A stretch of 64,000 bases of DNA, taken from positions 1,798,001-1,862,000 of the forward strand of contig CAWGJF010000001.1 of assembly GCA_963822905.1 (NCBI GenBank). The letters run 5' to 3'. Shown piece after piece: positions 29,470-38,648 of the stretch (its first letter is position 1; every line of letters begins with the position of its first letter). The position numbers were made by a program, and so were the translations under genes. The notes beneath the pieces were generated by a model. That model saw only the letters and a list, made by a program, of their open reading frames with translations. It did no database searches and was not told the DNA's origin. Origin of the DNA: CAWGJF01 sp963822905 (GTDB taxonomy: Bacteria > Bacteroidota > Ignavibacteria > Ignavibacteriales > Ignavibacteriaceae).

Positions 29470-30438
29470 TCACTTTATCTTTTTTATTTCTTCAATGAGC
29501 GCAGGTATTATTTCAAATGTATCACCAGCTATTCCATAATCAGCAATCTTAAATATTGGAGCGTCTTTATCTTTATTAATTGCTACAATATATTTTGAAG
29601 AAGACATTCCTGCCATGTGCTGAATAGCACCTGAAATTCCACAGGCAACATACAAAGAAGGAGAGACAGTTTTACCGGTCTGACCAACTTGTTCCTGGTG
29701 TGGTCTCCAGCCTGCATCAACCACAGCTCGTGAGGCTCCGACTGCAGCTTCAAGAACATCTGCGAGCTCTTCAATCATTTTAAAATGTTCAGCACCTTTC
29801 ATTCCTCTTCCACCTGAAACGATTATATCTGCTTCTGCAACATCAAGCTTACCTTCTGATTTCTTAATTTCTATAACTCTCGTCGATAAGTCCGGTGAAC
29901 TTACTTCTTTTGTTTCAATATTTACTTCCGGGTTATCTGTAACAGTTTCAGCTTTAAAAACATTAGGTCTGATTGTAAAGACTTTTTTTACAGATTTTAA
30001 TTTTGCATCTAGCAAAGCTTTTCCAGCATAAACCGGTCTTGTGGCTATAATTTCACCAGAAGAAACTACTAATTTTATACAATCAACTAACAAACCGGCA
30101 TTAATTTTTACACTCACTCTTGGAGCGAGATCTTTTCCCAATGCCGTATTTGCAAAAATAAGAAAGTCAGCATCAGACTCAGCAACATAATCTGAAATCA
30201 AATTTGTGTATGCACTTGGTGAATAATTCAATAAATCATTACTCTTAAAATGAACAACTTTACTTATTCCATATTTTCCAATTTCATTCAGGTTAGTAAC
30301 ATTCGATCCGACAATAACTGCTTCGCACTCAAGATTTAATTCTTTTGCTAATTTTGCTGCTGTTGATACAGTTTCAAATGCTGATCTTTTTAATAACTCT
30401 TCTCTTTGTTCAAGAACTGCTAAAATTTTATTTGACAT
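29470..30438 (-). CDS. etfA: electron transfer flavoprotein alpha subunit
   Basis: FAD-binding subunit of the heterodimer that carries electrons from acyl-CoA and other dehydrogenases. The C-terminal FAD domain has IVSGGRGMKGAEHFKMIEEL, GASRAVVDAGWRPHQEQVGQTG and YVACGISGAIQHMAGM, all diagnostic. 322 residues, normal length. It follows etfB by 11 bases. Confidence 0.96.
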   Translation of the reverse strand: MSNKILAVLEQREELLKRSAFETVSTAAKLAKELNLECEAVIVGSNVTNLNEIGKYGISKVVHFKSNDLLNYSPSAYTNLISDYVAESDADFLIFANTALGKDLAPRVSVKINAGLLVDCIKLVVSSGEIIATRPVYAGKALLDAKLKSVKKVFTIRPNVFKAETVTDNPEVNIETKEVSSPDLSTRVIEIKKSEGKLDVAEADIIVSGGRGMKGAEHFKMIEELADVLEAAVGASRAVVDAGWRPHQEQVGQTGKTVSPSLYVACGISGAIQHMAGMSSSKYIVAINKDKDAPIFKIADYGIAGDTFEIIPALIEEIKKIK

Positions 30439-30449
30439 TATATTTTCCC

Positions 30450-31202
30450 TTAAATTACTTTTGCTTCTTCTCTTAATAGTCTTACTAATTCAGGAACAGC
30501 AGAAGCATCAGTACCCAAAATTCTTCCCGGCTGTTTTGGTGCAGGGAGATGCATTTTTATTGTTTCGATTAATTCTTCAGAGGTTGCAGCAGGTTTTTCA
30601 TCTATTGTTTTCTTCTTTGCAGCCATAATTCCTTTTAAAGAAGCATACCTTGGTTCATTCAAACCTTTTTGACAGGTGATAATTGCAGGTAACAGTGATT
30701 CAACTACCTCTTTACCTCCTTCTATTTCCCTTTCCGCAGAAATATTATTTCCATCTATATCAAATTTTACAACAACTGTTACGCAATTGTAATTTAATAT
30801 TTGAGCAGTTATTTGTCCTGTTGTTGAATTATCATAATCGACTGATTGCTTTCCGAAAAAAACCAGTTCAGCACCGATTGATTTAATTTCATCAGCCAAA
30901 GCTTTTGCAATTCCAAATGAATCTCTTGGATTATCATCTTTTAATAATACTCCTTTATCAACGCCCATGGCAAGCGCTTTTCGGATTGTTTCAGAGTTGG
31001 TTGATGAACCTACACTTATAACAGTAACTTCACTATCTCCGCCCAACTTTTCTTTGGTTTTTAATGCTTCTTCAACTGCAAATTCATCATAAGGATTAAT
31101 AATGTAGGTAACACCTGCTGGATCAATAGTTTTACCATCCTGATTCAATTTAACTTTCGTAGCAGTGTCTGGAACATGACTAATGCATACTGCTATTTTC
31201 AT
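30450..31202 (-). CDS. etfB: electron transfer flavoprotein beta subunit
   Basis: AMP-binding partner of EtfA, 250 residues. Landmarks: INPYDEFAVEEALKTKE, the FFGKQSVDYDNSTTGQ segment and LPAIITCQKGLNEPRYASLKGIM. First gene of the minus-strand operon etfB-etfA-DUF151 nuclease. AGGAAAA precedes the ATG. No acyl-CoA dehydrogenase or ETF:quinone oxidoreductase gene is in the window, so the electron donor is not known. Confidence 0.96.
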   Translation of the reverse strand: MKIAVCISHVPDTATKVKLNQDGKTIDPAGVTYIINPYDEFAVEEALKTKEKLGGDSEVTVISVGSSTNSETIRKALAMGVDKGVLLKDDNPRDSFGIAKALADEIKSIGAELVFFGKQSVDYDNSTTGQITAQILNYNCVTVVVKFDIDGNNISAEREIEGGKEVVESLLPAIITCQKGLNEPRYASLKGIMAAKKKTIDEKPAATSEELIETIKMHLPAPKQPGRILGTDASAVPELVRLLREEAKVI

Positions 31203-31346
31203 TTTTCCTCCGTTTAATTGCCTTATTTAGTTAACAAAATATAAAGACACACCCCTATAAAATCAATTCAAACATATTTAATTAAAGGTTGACTTTTAAG
31301 AAATAATTCCTTTTACTATTCGAAAGTAATTGATTATTTTTTCAAT

Positions 31347-31637
31347 ATGGAACTTCAAACAGAAAAATCAACACAAATCGAGATTCTGGAAGATGAGAAT
31401 ATTAATATTGGACTCGAAAGTCGAGTTGTTTTATTTAACGATGACTGGCATACATTTGAAGAAGTGATTTCACAGATAATTAAAGCTACGGGATGTTCTT
31501 TTAATCAAGCAAGGGATAAAACATTTGAGGTTCATAATACAGGTAAATCTGTTGTATTTGTCGGGGAGATGAATACCTGCTTAAAAGTATCTTCCGTTCT
31601 TGAGGAAATCGCTTTGCATACACAGGTTGAAACCTGA
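31347..31637 (+). CDS. clpS: ATP-dependent Clp protease adaptor ClpS-like
   Basis: 96-residue adaptor that delivers N-degron substrates to ClpAP/ClpCP. The core VVLFNDDWHTFEEVISQII carries the binding-pocket NDD...H, and KTFEVHNTGKSVVFVGE and CLKVSSVLEEIALHTQVE complete the fold. The N-terminal 25 residues are acidic and flexible as expected. No clp gene is adjacent. No Shine-Dalgarno sequence is evident. Confidence 0.88.
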   Translation: MELQTEKSTQIEILEDENINIGLESRVVLFNDDWHTFEEVISQIIKATGCSFNQARDKTFEVHNTGKSVVFVGEMNTCLKVSSVLEEIALHTQVET

Positions 31638-31672
31638 AATAATTTTACAATTTGTTTGTTCCCCACAATTGT

Positions 31673-31704
31673 TTTGATAGTGCTTTATCTTATCTCTATA
31701 TTTC
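31673..31704 (+). promoter_or_regulatory. Bacteroidota-type promoter for pepD
   Basis: TTTG at 31673-31676, 20-base spacer, TATATTTC at 31697-31704, one mismatch from TAnnTTTG. Places the transcript start about 40 bases before the pepD ATG at 31750. Confidence 0.45.
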
Positions 31705-31749
31705 AAAACTACTTTCTATAATATGAGTATTAATAAAGGAGAAATTAAA

Positions 31750-33217
31750 ATGTCCAATAATGTTGTTGTTGATTTAAATCCCAAAATTTTATGGCAAAGA
31801 TTTTATGAAATTTCACAAGTTCCACGCCCATCTAAAAAAGAGGAAAAGATAAGAGTATTCCTGAAAAATCTTCTAAACGAATTAAAAGTAGAGTTTAAAA
31901 GAAGATAAAGTAGGAAATGTTATTGCTTATGTTCCGGCTACTAAAGGATATGAAAAAGCACCCACAGTTGTCTTACAGGGTCACGTTGATATGGTTTGTG
32001 AGAAGAACAAAGACAAAAAATTTGATTTTGAAAATGATTCAATTCAATTGATTAAAGAAAATGGCTGGATAACTGCTGATGGAACTACTCTCGGAAGCGA
32101 TAACGGAATTGGAGTTGCTGCTGCACTTGCTGTAATTACGGATTCAGAAATTACTCATCCTCCATTAGAACTACTATTTACAATTGATGAAGAAACAGGT
32201 TTAACAGGTGCAAACAATCTTGAAAAAGGAACATTACACGGAAAAACACTTCTGAACATGGATTCCGAAGAAGATGGTGCCTTTTATGTGGGATGTTCAG
32301 GAGGAGTAGACACTCTCGGGAATTTCAAAGTTGAATATGAGAAATCACCATCAGGATTTAAAACTTACGAATTAATGGTTACAGGACTAAAAGGTGGTCA
32401 TTCTGGTTTAGATATAAATACAGGAAGGGCAAATGCTATAAAGCAACTTGGAAGGATTCTTAGTTCAATCAAAACTTTTAATATTAAAATTGCTTCGATT
32501 GATGGTGGAAGTTTACGAAATGCAATTCCAAGAGAAGCAGAAGCAGTATTATTTGTTGACGCGAAACACGTTGAAGATATCGAAAAAGTTGTAAGCGAGA
32601 TGGAAAACAAAATTCTAAATGAATTTAAAACTCCGGATGGAGGATTTAAAGTTGTATTTAAATCTGTTGATAGTAATGCGACGAAAGTATTTGCAAATAC
32701 GTTTTCAGATAAACTGATAGATACAATTCTTGCTTTGCCACATGGGGTAATTGCTATGAGTCCTGATATTGAAGGATTAGTTGAAACATCAACAAATTTG
32801 GCAACAATTAAAGTTTCAGGTGATCAGCTTATAATTGGTACGAGCCAGAGAAGCTCTATTGACAGTGCAAAAGAATATATCGCTTCATCCGTTGCTTCAA
32901 TATTAAATCTAGCCGGAGCGCAAGTTGAATTAGGTGACGGATATCCAGGATGGAAACCAAATCTTGATTCAGAATTATTAAAAATTTCTAAAAAAGTTTT
33001 TAAAGATATATTTAAGAAAGAACCTGAAATCAAAGCTATACATGCCGGTCTTGAATGTGGAATCCTGGAAAGCAAAAATCCGGGAATGGATATGATTTCA
33101 TTTGGCCCGACAATAATGGGAGCTCATTCTCCAGATGAAAAAATAGAGATTGAAACAGTTGAAAGATTTTATAAATTATTAAAAGGAATTTTGAAACATT
33201 TATCGGAGAGAAATTAA
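31750..33217 (+). CDS. pepD: aminoacyl-histidine dipeptidase, M20 family (frame break near 31898)
   Basis: Cytosolic zinc dipeptidase of about 488 residues (PepD/carnosinase-like). The metal motif GHVDMV, DGTTLGSDNGIG and FTIDEETGLTGA are diagnostic, as is the later CSGGVDTLG. The start is ATG 31750, preceded by AAAGGAGA at a good distance. The frame breaks at the A4 run 31897-31900: with three A it reads LKVEFKEDKVGNVIAYVP and joins the rest. Likely a sequence error rather than real loss, given how intact the remainder is. Confidence 0.92.
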
Positions 33218-33227
33218 AATTCAATTA

Positions 33228-33260
33228 AGGATACCTGCAAATTTTGTGGGTATCCTGTTT
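33228..33260. terminator. Terminator between convergent pepD and SET-domain genes
   Basis: Inverted repeat AGGATACC / GGTATCCT with a 13-base loop, followed by GTTTT on the plus strand. It lies between two converging genes and may work in both directions. Confidence 0.7.
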
Positions 33261-33661
33261 TATGCCGATTCACATTTTCTGCAAGAACACTCCTCATATA
33301 TTTCTTCATAACCATAATCAATAGTCAGTTCTTCGCCAGATCTGATATTCCTATTTGCAACTAAAATTAATTTGTCAAAGATGTCTTCTTCAATTTCGCA
33401 ATTATTATTACAATCGTGATTAATAAATTTTATTTTATCGGTATTTACAGTATCGATATATTCGTCTTCATCTTTATAAAAAATATATACATTGTTGTCT
33501 TCATCTTCTCTTCGCACACATTCATTACCATCAATTAATTCACCTTTGATTTCCATAATTATCTGGTCTTTTCTTATTCCGGCAAGCGTAAAAAGTCCGG
33601 TACCATGAATTTCGGATTCGTCAACGAATAATGTATTTATAAAAAGCGAGTATTCTTTCAT
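33260..33661 (-). CDS. SET-domain protein with post-SET cysteines
   Basis: 133-residue single-domain SET protein, a family of S-adenosylmethionine-dependent lysine methyltransferases. The opening FVDESEIHGTGLFTLAGI, the pseudoknot motif FINHDCNNNCEI and GEELTIDYGYEE are the conserved SET motifs. The C terminus has a post-SET-like CSCRKC that with the pseudoknot cysteine could bind zinc. Bacterial targets are mostly unknown; some Chlamydia and Legionella proteins act on host chromatin. Its ATG overlaps the stop of the exported protein gene by four bases (ATGA), so the two are translationally coupled. Confidence 0.88.
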   Translation of the reverse strand: MKEYSLFINTLFVDESEIHGTGLFTLAGIRKDQIIMEIKGELIDGNECVRREDEDNNVYIFYKDEDEYIDTVNTDKIKFINHDCNNNCEIEEDIFDKLILVANRNIRSGEELTIDYGYEEIYEECSCRKCESA

Positions 33662-34110
33662 TGTTTTGATTTTATTCCTCCTGGTCCAAAAATAGTTTTA
33701 ATAATATCATGCATTAAAGAGTTTTCAGTTATAGGGTAAGCATATTTTATATTTTCGGGTTGGGGTGGATTATTATAATCATAACTAAAAACTTCTTTAT
33801 TTTTAATATCAAAATAAATTACTTTTAATATACCATATTTTACACTTGTAAGGTTAACAGAATATAATGTCTTTACTCTGTATACCTCACCATCAACACC
33901 TTCATATTTAATAGGTGGTTTGTTTACAGTTAAGACCCAAATATTGAATCGATCTCCTTTAACTGTATCAATACCTGAAGCATCATACCATGCTTTATCA
34001 CCGTTCTCTCTGTCTAGTACTCTCCAAATATGAGTCTCACTACTTTGTGCATGTAGAATTGGGGTAGACAATATTCCCAAAAATGAAATTAATAGTAATA
34101 TTTTTAACAT
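33658..34110 (-). CDS. exported protein, surface-adhesin E-like
   Basis: 150-residue protein with a signal peptide (MLKILLLISFLGILSTPILHA). The mature part has the pattern WRVLDRENGDKAWYDASGI and then FNIWVLTVNKPP, resembling the surface-adhesin protein E family, whose role outside Haemophilus is unclear. No lipobox cysteine. Co-translated with the SET-domain gene. Assignment to the adhesin E family is tentative. Confidence 0.7.
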   Translation of the reverse strand: MLKILLLISFLGILSTPILHAQSSETHIWRVLDRENGDKAWYDASGIDTVKGDRFNIWVLTVNKPPIKYEGVDGEVYRVKTLYSVNLTSVKYGILKVIYFDIKNKEVFSYDYNNPPQPENIKYAYPITENSLMHDIIKTIFGPGGIKSKQ

Positions 34111-34597
34111 TGATAAAAGAATTTCTGATGGAATTTGAGGAGCAAAGCTAAAGAATTTAAATCAATAATTAAAAGAAGACTTGTTTCTTAATAAACAGTC
34201 TTTGGAACTGGATATTTAAGTGAGCAATTTCTATTAATAAACTTAGAACTTATGTATGTGTCTCTTGGATTTATATAAAAAGTTTATTGAACCAATTTTT
34301 GAGACGTCAATTTCTTCTATTTGAAAATAAATAATTCCCAATTCTTGATAATAAGAAAATATTGATAACTACAGACTGATTCTAGTCGTTAATCTTTTGA
34401 TAATAGAATGTCGCATTTTGGTTCGTTATTTGAATATTAATGATTTTTGAAATGATAAAATGATTAAATTGAGAAGATATAGGCTATAATTATTTTCTTT
34501 CAGAATATATGAAATTATTAATAAAATAATTTATTTTATATAGCAAATAAAATTGATTTTCTATTTCAAATCATCATCCAATAAGAGGGAGGGTTTT
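34111..34597. other. Long AT-rich intergenic region before the cytochrome cluster
   Basis: 487 bases between a divergent exported-protein gene and the first cytochrome gene. No gene, tRNA or strong hairpin seen. Plausible promoter-like TATAAT at about 34483 lacks a partner at the right spacing. Likely holds the regulatory region for both directions. Confidence 0.5.
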
Positions 34598-35128
34598 ATG
34601 CTCTGGAAATTAATTACACTCGCCGCAGTTTTTTCTATGGTTGGTTTTGCCCAGAATGGACATGCTTTTGTTGGCGCAAAAACTTGTGGAATGTGTCACA
34701 AATCTGAGAAGCAAGGTTCCCAACTAAAAATCTGGGAAGAATCAAAACATTCAAAAGCTTTCGAAACACTTAAAACCGCAAAGGCTGATGAACTTGCAAA
34801 AGCAAAAGGATTTAATACTCCGGCAGCTGAAACTCCTGAATGTTTAAAATGTCATGTTTCAGGGTACGGTGTTGATGCTTCTTTGCTTGGCAAAAAGTTT
34901 AATATGGAAGACGGGGTACAATGCGAAACATGTCACGGTCCCGGTGAAGACTATAAAAGCAAAAAGATTATGGAAAACAAGGATGAAGCAATTAAAAATG
35001 GTTTAAAGGTTCCAGAAAAAATTGAAGACTTTTGTATTAATTGCCATAACGCGGAAAGTCCTACATATGTTGATTTCAATTTTGCTGAAATGTGGGATAA
35101 GATTAAACATACAATTCCAAAGAAATAA
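34598..35128 (+). CDS. tetraheme c-type cytochrome
   Basis: 176-residue exported cytochrome. Signal peptide MLWKLITLAAVFSMVGFA, then four haem sites: CGMCH, CLKCH, CETCH and CINCH. The KIWEESKHSKAFETL segment and the CxTCHGPG motif are typical of cytochrome c554-like and cytochrome c family members that act as periplasmic electron shuttles. Start chosen at 34598 because a GAGGGAGG ribosome site precedes it and it places the signal peptide at the N terminus. First gene of the porin-cytochrome cluster. Confidence 0.92.
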   Translation: MLWKLITLAAVFSMVGFAQNGHAFVGAKTCGMCHKSEKQGSQLKIWEESKHSKAFETLKTAKADELAKAKGFNTPAAETPECLKCHVSGYGVDASLLGKKFNMEDGVQCETCHGPGEDYKSKKIMENKDEAIKNGLKVPEKIEDFCINCHNAESPTYVDFNFAEMWDKIKHTIPKK

Positions 35129-35162
35129 TTAAAATTTTAAAATAATTTTACCAGTTACGCAA

Positions 35163-36437
35163 ATGAACAGATTTCTACCAATTTTAGTACTTCTGTTAAT
35201 TATTTCCTCAGTAGGGTTTGCACAAAATATTAATGGAAGATTTTCAAGTTCATTTTATTCTTTTGAAAGATTTGATTCCACAGATGCATCAGTAACTCAC
35301 TTCAGAACGTTTCAACTACTCAACCTAAATTTTGGGAAAGACAAAATCTATTTGAGAACCTCAATGAATCTGGAAGCTGATCTTGCAAAGGATCTTGTCA
35401 CAGACCCACGGTTAAGGTTTTATAATTTGTACGTTGATGCCAGGAATCTTTGGGATGTAGTATCATTTAAACTTGGACGACAACCATTGTTCAATTCCAT
35501 TGCCGGGGGTGTTTTTGATGGTGCGACTTTAGCTCTTAAATATAAAGGGTATAAGGTTCAGGCATATTACGGCGGGAATGTTCCCCCATATCAAAAGCTT
35601 GAATTGACTAAAAACTGGTCCGAAAATTATGTGTTTGGTGGAGATATAAATATCTATGCTCTTGACGATTGGAGATTCGGATTAAAGTATATAAATAAAA
35701 ATTTCAAAAATACCCCATACCTTGCTACAAGAACTATCGCACCTGATTATGATCCCGTTACAATTGAGATTGCGAATAAATCACTCCAGTATGAGTTTAT
35801 ATCAGGGGAAATTTCTTATTACAAAGAAAACCTTGTTAGATTTGATTCGAAGTATGAATACGATTTGAATTTTAACACTACCTCAAAAGTTGAACTTAGT
35901 GGACGATATGAACAAATTAAAGATCTTGGTATCCTGTTTTATACAAATTATCGCCAACCGAAAATAAGATACAATTCAATCTTTTCAGTTTTTGATTTTG
36001 GAAATACCTGGGAAGCTGAAGGAGGTATTGATTACAGACTATTACAAGGATACAATCTGGTTGCAAAATTTGCAAATGTAAATTACAAAGATGAATCATC
36101 GAAAAGAATATCTGCTGGAATAACTACTCCCATCGGTACCATAACAGGAAGAAAGAATTTTGGATACGCTGGTGAGATGGATGCAATTTCGTTTTATGGC
36201 GCTTTATCTATGTTTGAAGGATTAATTACCCCATCTGTTGGATTATCTTATACAACATATAAGCAAGATGTTAATTCACCAACAAACAAACTTACTAGTT
36301 TTCTTGGTGGTTTTAACTTCAGACCATTCCGGTTATTATCCTTTGATATTCAAGGACAATATGTTGATAATAAAATTTATAGAGATGATTGGCGAATGTT
36401 CTTTAAATTAAATTTCTGGTTTAACTCAAACTTTTAA
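35163..36437 (+). CDS. outer-membrane beta-barrel protein of a porin-cytochrome cluster
   Basis: 424 residues with a signal peptide (MNRFLPILVLLLIISSVGFA). The rest is a series of amphipathic beta strands (for example FRTFQLLNLNFGKDKIYLRT and VSFKLGRQPLFNSIAGGVF) ending in an aromatic-rich terminal strand (LNFWFNSNF), all usual for outer-membrane barrels. It sits between cytochrome genes, which suggests it is the sleeve of a porin-cytochrome electron conduit as in Geobacter or the MtrB role in Shewanella. No sequence similarity to MtrB is claimed. Confidence 0.8.
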   Translation: MNRFLPILVLLLIISSVGFAQNINGRFSSSFYSFERFDSTDASVTHFRTFQLLNLNFGKDKIYLRTSMNLEADLAKDLVTDPRLRFYNLYVDARNLWDVVSFKLGRQPLFNSIAGGVFDGATLALKYKGYKVQAYYGGNVPPYQKLELTKNWSENYVFGGDINIYALDDWRFGLKYINKNFKNTPYLATRTIAPDYDPVTIEIANKSLQYEFISGEISYYKENLVRFDSKYEYDLNFNTTSKVELSGRYEQIKDLGILFYTNYRQPKIRYNSIFSVFDFGNTWEAEGGIDYRLLQGYNLVAKFANVNYKDESSKRISAGITTPIGTITGRKNFGYAGEMDAISFYGALSMFEGLITPSVGLSYTTYKQDVNSPTNKLTSFLGGFNFRPFRLLSFDIQGQYVDNKIYRDDWRMFFKLNFWFNSNF

Positions 36438-36450
36438 TGAAGAATTCAGC

Positions 36451-37641
36451 ATGAACAAATTTTATTTAATTCTCATTTTTTTAGCTGCAACATTTATCAT
36501 GTTCACAGCATTTTCTGGCGGAAATAATTCGGCTGATTTAAAGAGTAATGATCAACTCATTCATTTTTCGCATTCACTGCACTCCGATCTTGTCGCTTGT
36601 GCTGATTGTCATTCAAATGTTACAACTAGTACATCAATGATTGACCATTTGTTACCTAACCACGAGAGTTGCCAGGATTGCCACGAAGTTGATAATTCTG
36701 ATGAATGCAAAACCTGTCACATAGATGATAATTATGAAGCTCTCATTCAAACTAAAGCTGAAGTTCTGTTTAATCATAAGGTTCACCTTAGTCAGAATAT
36801 TGAATGCGTTTTCTGTCATAAAGGTTTAGACAAGGTTGATTATAGCTTTCAGTCTGCTCAATATCTACCAGATATGACAGTTTGTTCTGGCTGTCATAAT
36901 GAAACAAAAATAGCTTCAAATGCTTGCGAATTGTGCCATACTACAACTTTTGATTTAACACCGGTAAATCATCGTAATGTTGAATTTATCAAATCTCATA
37001 AATACCTTGCATTTGATTCTGATGCTAATTGTATGATGTGTCACAATAATCAGACTTGCGAAGATTGTCATGTTTCTACAACAATGATAACTGAAGATAA
37101 TTCAACTGATAATTTCTATCAGCCTTATATGCCAAGTCACTCGATTGACGGAACGAAGCAGCAGGTAATCACAAAAGTTCACGATCTAAATTACAGATTT
37201 ACCCATGGGATTGATGCCAAGAACAAAACTACTGAATGCCAGACCTGTCATCAGATTGAAACTTTCTGTGCAGAATGTCATAATTCAGAAGGCGGTGATT
37301 TTGCAATGGGTGGAATTGAACCTGCTACACATTTTCTTCCAAACTTTGCTATGGTAGGTGTTGGTACAGGTGGTGGTGAACATGCAATTTTAGCTAAAAG
37401 AGAAATTGAAAGTTGTATATCCTGCCATGATATTCAGGGAGGAGATCCAACTTGTGTTAAATGTCATCTTGATAGTGATGGAATTCAAGGTACAGATCCA
37501 AAAACACATGCTACTAATTTTATGAGCGATGTTGATGGTGATTGGCATAGTACCAAATCCTCTGTTTGTTATAACTGTCACATTAGTGCCATCACTGCAA
37601 CACGGAAGACTGATGGATTCTGTAATTATTGTCATCAATAA
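36451..37641 (+). CDS. multiheme c-type cytochrome with 14 haem sites
   Basis: 396-residue exported cytochrome with 14 CxxCH sites: CADCH, CQDCH, CKTCH, CVFCH, CSGCH, CELCH, CMMCH, CEDCH, CQTCH, CAECH, CISCH, CVKCH, CYNCH and CNYCH. That is about one haem per 28 residues. Extra histidines (for example FNHKVHLS, FTHGID, GGEHAI) can be distal ligands. The N-terminal helix (about 5-22) directs export; no lipobox is evident. 13 bases after the porin gene. Probably periplasmic or barrel-inserted electron carrier. Confidence 0.93.
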   Translation: MNKFYLILIFLAATFIMFTAFSGGNNSADLKSNDQLIHFSHSLHSDLVACADCHSNVTTSTSMIDHLLPNHESCQDCHEVDNSDECKTCHIDDNYEALIQTKAEVLFNHKVHLSQNIECVFCHKGLDKVDYSFQSAQYLPDMTVCSGCHNETKIASNACELCHTTTFDLTPVNHRNVEFIKSHKYLAFDSDANCMMCHNNQTCEDCHVSTTMITEDNSTDNFYQPYMPSHSIDGTKQQVITKVHDLNYRFTHGIDAKNKTTECQTCHQIETFCAECHNSEGGDFAMGGIEPATHFLPNFAMVGVGTGGGEHAILAKREIESCISCHDIQGGDPTCVKCHLDSDGIQGTDPKTHATNFMSDVDGDWHSTKSSVCYNCHISAITATRKTDGFCNYCHQ

Positions 37642-37658
37642 CTAAAGTTTATAATAAC

Positions 37659-38522
37659 ATGAAATCAATAACAAAAATATTGTTAGCAAGCTCAGTCTTA
37701 ATTTTGTTCTTTGCTTGCAGTGAGTTAAATAATAATATAGAAACTGTTCAAAAAATTTCAGCTCACGGAGTAGGTATATTAGACACTACCTCTACAGAGT
37801 TTCATGGTAAGCTTATAAAATCATTAGGTTGGGATTTAAGTGCTTGTTGGAAGTGTCATGCAAGCGACTATAGCGGAGGTGTAACCGGGGTCAGCTGTTT
37901 AAATTGTCATACAGAAGCTAATGGACCAGAAGCTTGTAACACCTGTCATGGCGATATTAATGACCCTTCTAAAATAGCTCCACCCAGAGACTTAAGTGGG
38001 AATACCTCAACTACATCCAGGGGTGTTGGTGCACATAATAGTCATTTGTTTAATGTGATTTTAACCAATAATGTGGAATGCAGCACCTGCCATAAAGTAC
38101 CTTCGGATTTTTCAGATCCTGCACACATCAATGGGGATGGAAAAGCAAATATAATATTTGGAAATCTCGCTATTGTAAATGAAGGTATAAACTCAAGCTA
38201 TAATCAAATGGACGGAAATTGTTCAAATGTTTACTGTCACGGTAATTTTGTTTTTGACAAAGCTTCTGCTGCTCCGAATAATCAATTCGCATATGCTGAT
38301 GATGTAATGATGGGTAACAATGTTACTGTAAACTGGACTTCTGTTGGTCAATCAGAAGCTGAATGTGGTAGTTGTCATGGATTACCGCCAACTGGCCATA
38401 TTCCTGAAACTGTAGAATTTTGTGGATTTTGTCATCTTGGAATTGTTGATGTAAATGGTAATATCGTTGATTCACTCAAGTATAAGCATATCAACGGTGT
38501 AATTGATGTGATAGATTTTTAA
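37659..38522 (+). CDS. multiheme lipoprotein cytochrome with CxxxxCH/CxxCH repeats
   Basis: 287-residue lipoprotein cytochrome: lipobox LFFAC with Cys at residue 20. Six CxxCH sites (CWKCH, CLNCH, CNTCH, CSTCH, CGSCH, CGFCH) plus one CSNVYCH, a CxxxxCH site. The pairing GNCSNVYCHG with later CxxCH is the domain known from Geobacter OmcX-like surface cytochromes. Likely anchored at the outer membrane, possibly outside. Start at 37659 because it gives the correct lipoprotein signal. 17 bases after the 14-haem gene and followed by a strong terminator. Confidence 0.9.
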   Translation: MKSITKILLASSVLILFFACSELNNNIETVQKISAHGVGILDTTSTEFHGKLIKSLGWDLSACWKCHASDYSGGVTGVSCLNCHTEANGPEACNTCHGDINDPSKIAPPRDLSGNTSTTSRGVGAHNSHLFNVILTNNVECSTCHKVPSDFSDPAHINGDGKANIIFGNLAIVNEGINSSYNQMDGNCSNVYCHGNFVFDKASAAPNNQFAYADDVMMGNNVTVNWTSVGQSEAECGSCHGLPPTGHIPETVEFCGFCHLGIVDVNGNIVDSLKYKHINGVIDVIDF

Positions 38523-38546
38523 TCTGAATTTTAATTTGATATAGAC

Positions 38547-38579
38547 AAACAGCCGTATTTATACGGCTGTTTCTTTTTT
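38547..38579 (+). terminator. Rho-independent terminator after the cytochrome cluster
   Basis: Eleven-base-pair stem AAACAGCCGTA / TACGGCTGTTT, loop TTTA, followed by a T-rich tract. It marks the end of the four-gene cluster. Confidence 0.92.
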
Positions 38580-38648
38580 AAAATGAGTTTTAAATTTCGG
38601 TATTAAATTGATGTAGCTTTAAATTAATCTGCCTATTAATTTTTATTA

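Noticed and set aside
34395..34430. A fifth operator-like copy (AGTCG and TGTCG)
   Set aside because: The half-sites are about 26 bases apart and lack the CCCCT or CCTTTT blocks.
34470..34500. TATAAT at about 34483 as sigma-70 promoter of the cytochrome cluster
   Set aside because: No -35 partner at a usable distance; the region is so AT-rich that the hexamer is expected by chance.
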